Shown: positions 61,647 to 64,000 of the stretch, piece after piece
Layout: the number at the start of each line of letters is the position of its first letter
How positions within the stretch are numbered: the stretch's first letter is position 1
Assembly (NCBI GenBank): GCA_964351995.1
Contig: CAYGQE010000004.1
Location: forward strand, 1 to 64,000
Length of the DNA stretch: 64,000 nt
Reading direction: 5' to 3'
Source: SZUA-35 sp964351995
GTDB lineage: Bacteria; Actinomycetota; Acidimicrobiia; Acidimicrobiales; SZUA-35
The notes under the pieces: model-generated
What the model saw: only the letters and a program-made list of their open reading frames with translations
Database searches by the model: none
Told to the model about the DNA's origin: nothing
Translations under genes and position numbers: made by a program

Positions 61647-62660
61647 GTGACCACTGCTGTCGACCAGACCCGCTCCCAACCCCTCGGGCCTGACGGACCG
61701 ATCTGGATCGATCACCCTGTCACGGCCGAGGGTCTTTCTGCGTTGGCGGTCGAGCATGGTCTGGCTGCCGCTGCGGTCGAGGATGTGATGGACGTCGAGC
61801 AGCTCCCGAAGTTCGAACAGACGGAGGGCCGCCTGTTTGTGATCCTCCACGGCCTGAGTCTCGATGGCGAACGCCTGGACACCGTCGAGATCGACTGTTT
61901 CGTTGGTGACGATCTGTTGCTCACCCTGCACCAGGATCCGGTGCCCGGTATCGATTGGCTCTGGGAGAAGGTGGCCAAGAACCGACACCTCACCACCGGT
62001 GGACCATCCGAGGTCTTCGGTCATCTTTGCGAAGCGGTTGGCCGCCGCTTTCTCTCGGTTGCCGACGAGCTCGAACGCCAGGTCGACGGGTTGGGTGACG
62101 ACGCGCTGGCCGCCGCACCCCACCTTCTTGCCGAGGTGCAGTTGCTCCGTCGAGAAGAGGCCACGATCCGCAAGGTGTTGACCCCGCAGATGCGGATGCT
62201 CAACCAGCTCACGCGATTGCCGAGCGATCAGCTGAATGATCGGGCCCGGCGCCAACTGGTCGACGCCTATGACGTGCACAGCCAGGTGCTGGCATCGCTT
62301 GCGACCTCTCGACAGCTGCTCAGCGACATGCTCGACACCTATAGAGGAGCGGTCGCCGAGCGCCAGGGGAGAGCAGCGAACCTCCTGACGGTCTATGCCG
62401 CAATTGTCTTGCCGATGACCCTCATCGCCGGTTGGTACGGCATGAACACGGCCAACCTTCCGGCGGCCGATCGGGAATGGGGCTGGATCGTGGTGACGGT
62501 GGTGATGGTGCTTGTCGGTGTCGTTTCCTGGTTGTGGTTCGCGAGGCTCGGCATCGCTGGCCAGCCTCGACTGATGAAGCCGATCGGCAAGGGCTTGGCC
62601 GCAGCCGCACGGGCACCGCTGCGCCCGGTCACCATGCTCCGCCGAGACCACCACCGCTGA
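61647..62660 (+). CDS. corA: CorA-type magnesium/cobalt channel
   Basis: The 337-residue protein has a large cytoplasmic part, then two spans near the C-terminus with the filter motif YGMN (GMN at 265-267) between them. The start is a GTG at 61647. It forms pentameric Mg2+ channels. The last 25 residues are basic and lie inside. A complex copy of the hairpin repeat follows. Confidence 0.93.
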   Translation: MTTAVDQTRSQPLGPDGPIWIDHPVTAEGLSALAVEHGLAAAAVEDVMDVEQLPKFEQTEGRLFVILHGLSLDGERLDTVEIDCFVGDDLLLTLHQDPVPGIDWLWEKVAKNRHLTTGGPSEVFGHLCEAVGRRFLSVADELERQVDGLGDDALAAAPHLLAEVQLLRREEATIRKVLTPQMRMLNQLTRLPSDQLNDRARRQLVDAYDVHSQVLASLATSRQLLSDMLDTYRGAVAERQGRAANLLTVYAAIVLPMTLIAGWYGMNTANLPAADREWGWIVVTVVMVLVGVVSWLWFARLGIAGQPRLMKPIGKGLAAAARAPLRPVTMLRRDHHR

Positions 62661-62665
62661 ATCAG

Positions 62666-62720
62666 AAGTTGGGAGGGGTCGAGTTGGGACGGGTCGGACC
62701 CTCCCAACTTCGAGTTGGGA
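62666..62720 (+). repeat. GC hairpin repeat, copy 5, internally duplicated
   Basis: Twelve-base perfect arms AAGTTGGGAGGG (62666-62677) and complement (62699-62710). The loop contains a further AGTTGGGACGGGTCGG unit, and a third AGTTGGGACGGGA follows the stem. It lies between the convergent CorA and MnhG ends. Confidence 0.82.
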
Positions 62721-62730
62721 CGGGACTGCG

Positions 62731-63069
62731 TCAGATCTCGTCGAAGCGACGACGGGAGTCCTCGTCGAACGATGTGGCTTCGGCGAGTTCGGTTCGCGCC
62801 CGCCAGGCTGCTCGTGCCATCAGGTGCACGCCGGCGGGAATGGTGATGATGGCGAGCACACCGACGAGGCCGAGTTTGAGCATGGTGCCGAATGCAGAGA
62901 AGCGGAACGACGCACCGAGAAGGATCAGCAGCAAGCCAAGCGTCGAGGCCTTGCCGGCCGCATGCATTCTGGCGAAGACGTCGTCGAAGCGATGCAGGCC
63001 GACACCGGCGAGCAAGATGAACACGGCGCCGATCAACATGATGACGGCCGAAATGAGATCGATGGTCAT
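62731..63069 (-). CDS. mnhG: Na+/H+ antiporter subunit G (MnhG/MrpG)
   Basis: The 112-residue protein has three spans and the MrpG pattern VGLHRFDDVFARMHAAGKAS after the first. It is one of seven subunits of the Mrp antiporter, which moves Na+ out for H+ in. Its start overlaps the mnhF stop by four bases. The frame stays open upstream, but that is antisense-like extension across mnhF. Confidence 0.92.
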   Translation of the reverse strand: MTIDLISAVIMLIGAVFILLAGVGLHRFDDVFARMHAAGKASTLGLLLILLGASFRFSAFGTMLKLGLVGVLAIITIPAGVHLMARAAWRARTELAEATSFDEDSRRRFDEI

Positions 63070-63335
63070 GCCCGAGCCCCTCGACGTTCGATGTAGCGAG
63101 CCACCGTGATCGTGCCGGCGAAGCCCAACATCGTGACGATCACGAGCGCATCGAGGAAGGCAGTCTGGCGAGAGATGCCGGCGCCGGCCGCGATGCCGGC
63201 GGCAACAACGAGAATGAGTGTGTCGGCTCCCAGCACTTTGTCCGGTAGCGAGCCACCTCGACCCACTCGCAACAGAGCAAGCCCACCGGCAACGGCCAGG
63301 ATCGCCAGGGTTGCGTATTCGAGGACCTCGATCAT
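63066..63335 (-). CDS. mnhF: Na+/H+ antiporter subunit F (MnhF/MrpF)
   Basis: The 89-residue protein has three spans with LLRVGRGGSLPDKVLGADTL after the first, the MrpF signature. ATGA overlaps on both sides join it to mnhE and mnhG. Confidence 0.92.
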   Translation of the reverse strand: MIEVLEYATLAILAVAGGLALLRVGRGGSLPDKVLGADTLILVVAAGIAAGAGISRQTAFLDALVIVTMLGFAGTITVARYIERRGARA

Positions 63336-63865
63336 CGTTGGCCTCCGTGGTCGCTGGTTTCGATCGCCGCATCGTTCTTGCCAGACACCGCGGCCAGGGC
63401 GAGTGCTTCGAGCTGAAGCACTTCTTCGCGAACATCGTCGACGCTGCGCAGGTGGAGTACGTGAACGAAGAGTTTCGTGGGTCGTTCGTCGTCGCCCTTG
63501 TCGATGTCGATGACCATCGTGCCCGGCGCCAGGATGATGGCGTGGCTCACGAGTGTGATCACCATTGGATGATTCGAAGCAAGATCGACGGCGACGACGC
63601 CCTCATTGATGACGTTCTTGGGAGTGATGACCTCCCATGCAACGATGAAGTTCGCACGCACGATCGACGTCGCGGTGGCACCAAGGAAACGAAACAACGG
63701 AACCGGACGAATCCTCAGCGCTTCGTTTTCGTTCTGTGGAGGGAACAACCACACAACGCCAGCAGCGACCACGATGCCAGACACGATGTTGGCCGGTGAC
63801 ACATCGCGCCACAGCGCCAACCAGGTGATCAGGAGCCACGTGGGGAGAAACAATCGAGACATCAT
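63332..63865 (-). CDS. mnhE: Na+/H+ antiporter subunit E (MnhE/MrpE)
   Basis: The 177-residue protein has two or three spans at the start, then a cytoplasmic domain with ANFIVAWEVITPKN and APGTMVIDIDKGD, typical of MrpE. It overlaps mnhD and mnhF by ATGA, in the usual gene order D-E-F-G. Confidence 0.92.
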   Translation of the reverse strand: MMSRLFLPTWLLITWLALWRDVSPANIVSGIVVAAGVVWLFPPQNENEALRIRPVPLFRFLGATATSIVRANFIVAWEVITPKNVINEGVVAVDLASNHPMVITLVSHAIILAPGTMVIDIDKGDDERPTKLFVHVLHLRSVDDVREEVLQLEALALAAVSGKNDAAIETSDHGGQR

Positions 63866-64000
63866 GAGTTGCGCACCGCCTCGATGTAGTCAGTGGTGTC
63901 GAGTAACTGCATGGCGGCTCGCTCGGCTAGGTCGAAGACGGTGCCGCCGAAGATCGGGACGATGAGTGTGCAGAGCACGAGTGCTGCCGTCGCAGCGGTC
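63862..64000 (-). CDS. mnhD: Na+/H+ antiporter subunit D (MnhD/MrpD), C-terminal end only
   Basis: The last 45 residues of a membrane protein run in from the window edge, with a span LVLCTLIVPIFGG and the tail YIEAVRNS. Placement directly before mnhE with an ATGA overlap identifies it as MrpD by gene order; the sequence alone would not be enough. The 5' end lies outside the window. Confidence 0.75.
   Translation of the reverse strand, partial: TAATAALVLCTLIVPIFGGTVFDLAERAAMQLLDTTDYIEAVRNS

Noticed and set aside
61017..62654. Open frame of 545 codons on the minus strand
   Set aside because: It is antisense to CorA and the monooxygenase remnant, has no family-like sequence, and arises from the third-position GC bias of the real gene.
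1..64000. CRISPR arrays, tRNA and rRNA genes, insertion sequences
   Set aside because: No regular spaced repeats, no cloverleaf or rRNA-like stretches and no transposase-like product were seen on either strand.

Overview
The window is high-GC DNA from a free-living actinobacterium. The evidence is the DUF222/HNH gene with a mycobacterial-type LexA box, the F420-dependent luciferase-like oxidoreductase, many soluble P450s, a LivM-LivG fusion, an ECF sigma factor with an RskA-like anti-sigma, and a short CRRV/C-rich protein typical of Actinomycetota. An acidimicrobial (Ilumatobacter-like) origin is my guess, not shown by any marker. There are no rRNA, tRNA or CRISPR features and no insertion sequence. 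One 100-N scaffold gap (6540-6639) interrupts a glutamine synthetase-like gene.

Region 1 (121-20696) is a catabolic island. A class I amidotransferase-like hydrolase is divergent from a long plus-strand run: branched-chain amino-acid-type ABC transporter, glutamine synthetase-like ligase, P450, 3Fe-4S ferredoxin, aldehyde dehydrogenase, second P450, TPR protein, acyl-CoA dehydrogenase and third P450. Facing it are a fourth P450 with a class III extradiol dioxygenase, then a MarR regulator, then a second aldehyde dehydrogenase and a class III aminotransferase. Four near-identical 22-bp palindromes (885, 988, 17235, 17851) lie in front of exactly these transcription units, one of them in front of the MarR gene. 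I read this as one MarR regulon. Its gene set matches the logic of gamma-glutamylated amine breakdown (ligase, oxidation, aldehyde dehydrogenase, hydrolase, transaminase), with P450/ferredoxin replacing the usual amine oxidase. The substrate is unknown.

Region 2 (20737-38655) is mixed metabolism and regulation: an unusual double histidine kinase, an amidohydrolase, an APC permease, a nitrilase remnant, a fifth P450, a GH1 beta-glucosidase beside a LacI-like protein without a DNA-binding domain, two acyl-CoA ligases, a sulfatase, and an SOS-controlled DUF222-HNH protein whose LexA box fills the spacer of a near-consensus promoter.

Region 3 (39679-47067) holds a membrane protein, an HExxH metalloprotease and a 1688-residue protein with a kinase-like N-terminal part, an SF1 helicase and a degenerate nuclease domain. 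The last two overlap by ATGA. This is the best candidate for a defence-type or otherwise undescribed system. Next to it a cyclase/ATPase/TPR regulator appears frameshifted.

Region 4 (50450-64000) has secreted lipoproteins, a cupredoxin and a membrane protein facing an ECF sigma/anti-sigma pair, then housekeeping and small genes (acetyltransferases, MFS exporter, ankyrin protein, LLM oxidoreductase, peptide deformylase), a Baeyer-Villiger monooxygenase remnant, CorA, and the mnhGFED end of a Mrp-type Na+/H+ antiporter operon cut by the window edge.

A family of short GC-rich hairpins sharing an arm like TTGGGAGG sits at five gene ends through the window. Two of them flank one P450 gene in opposite orientation.
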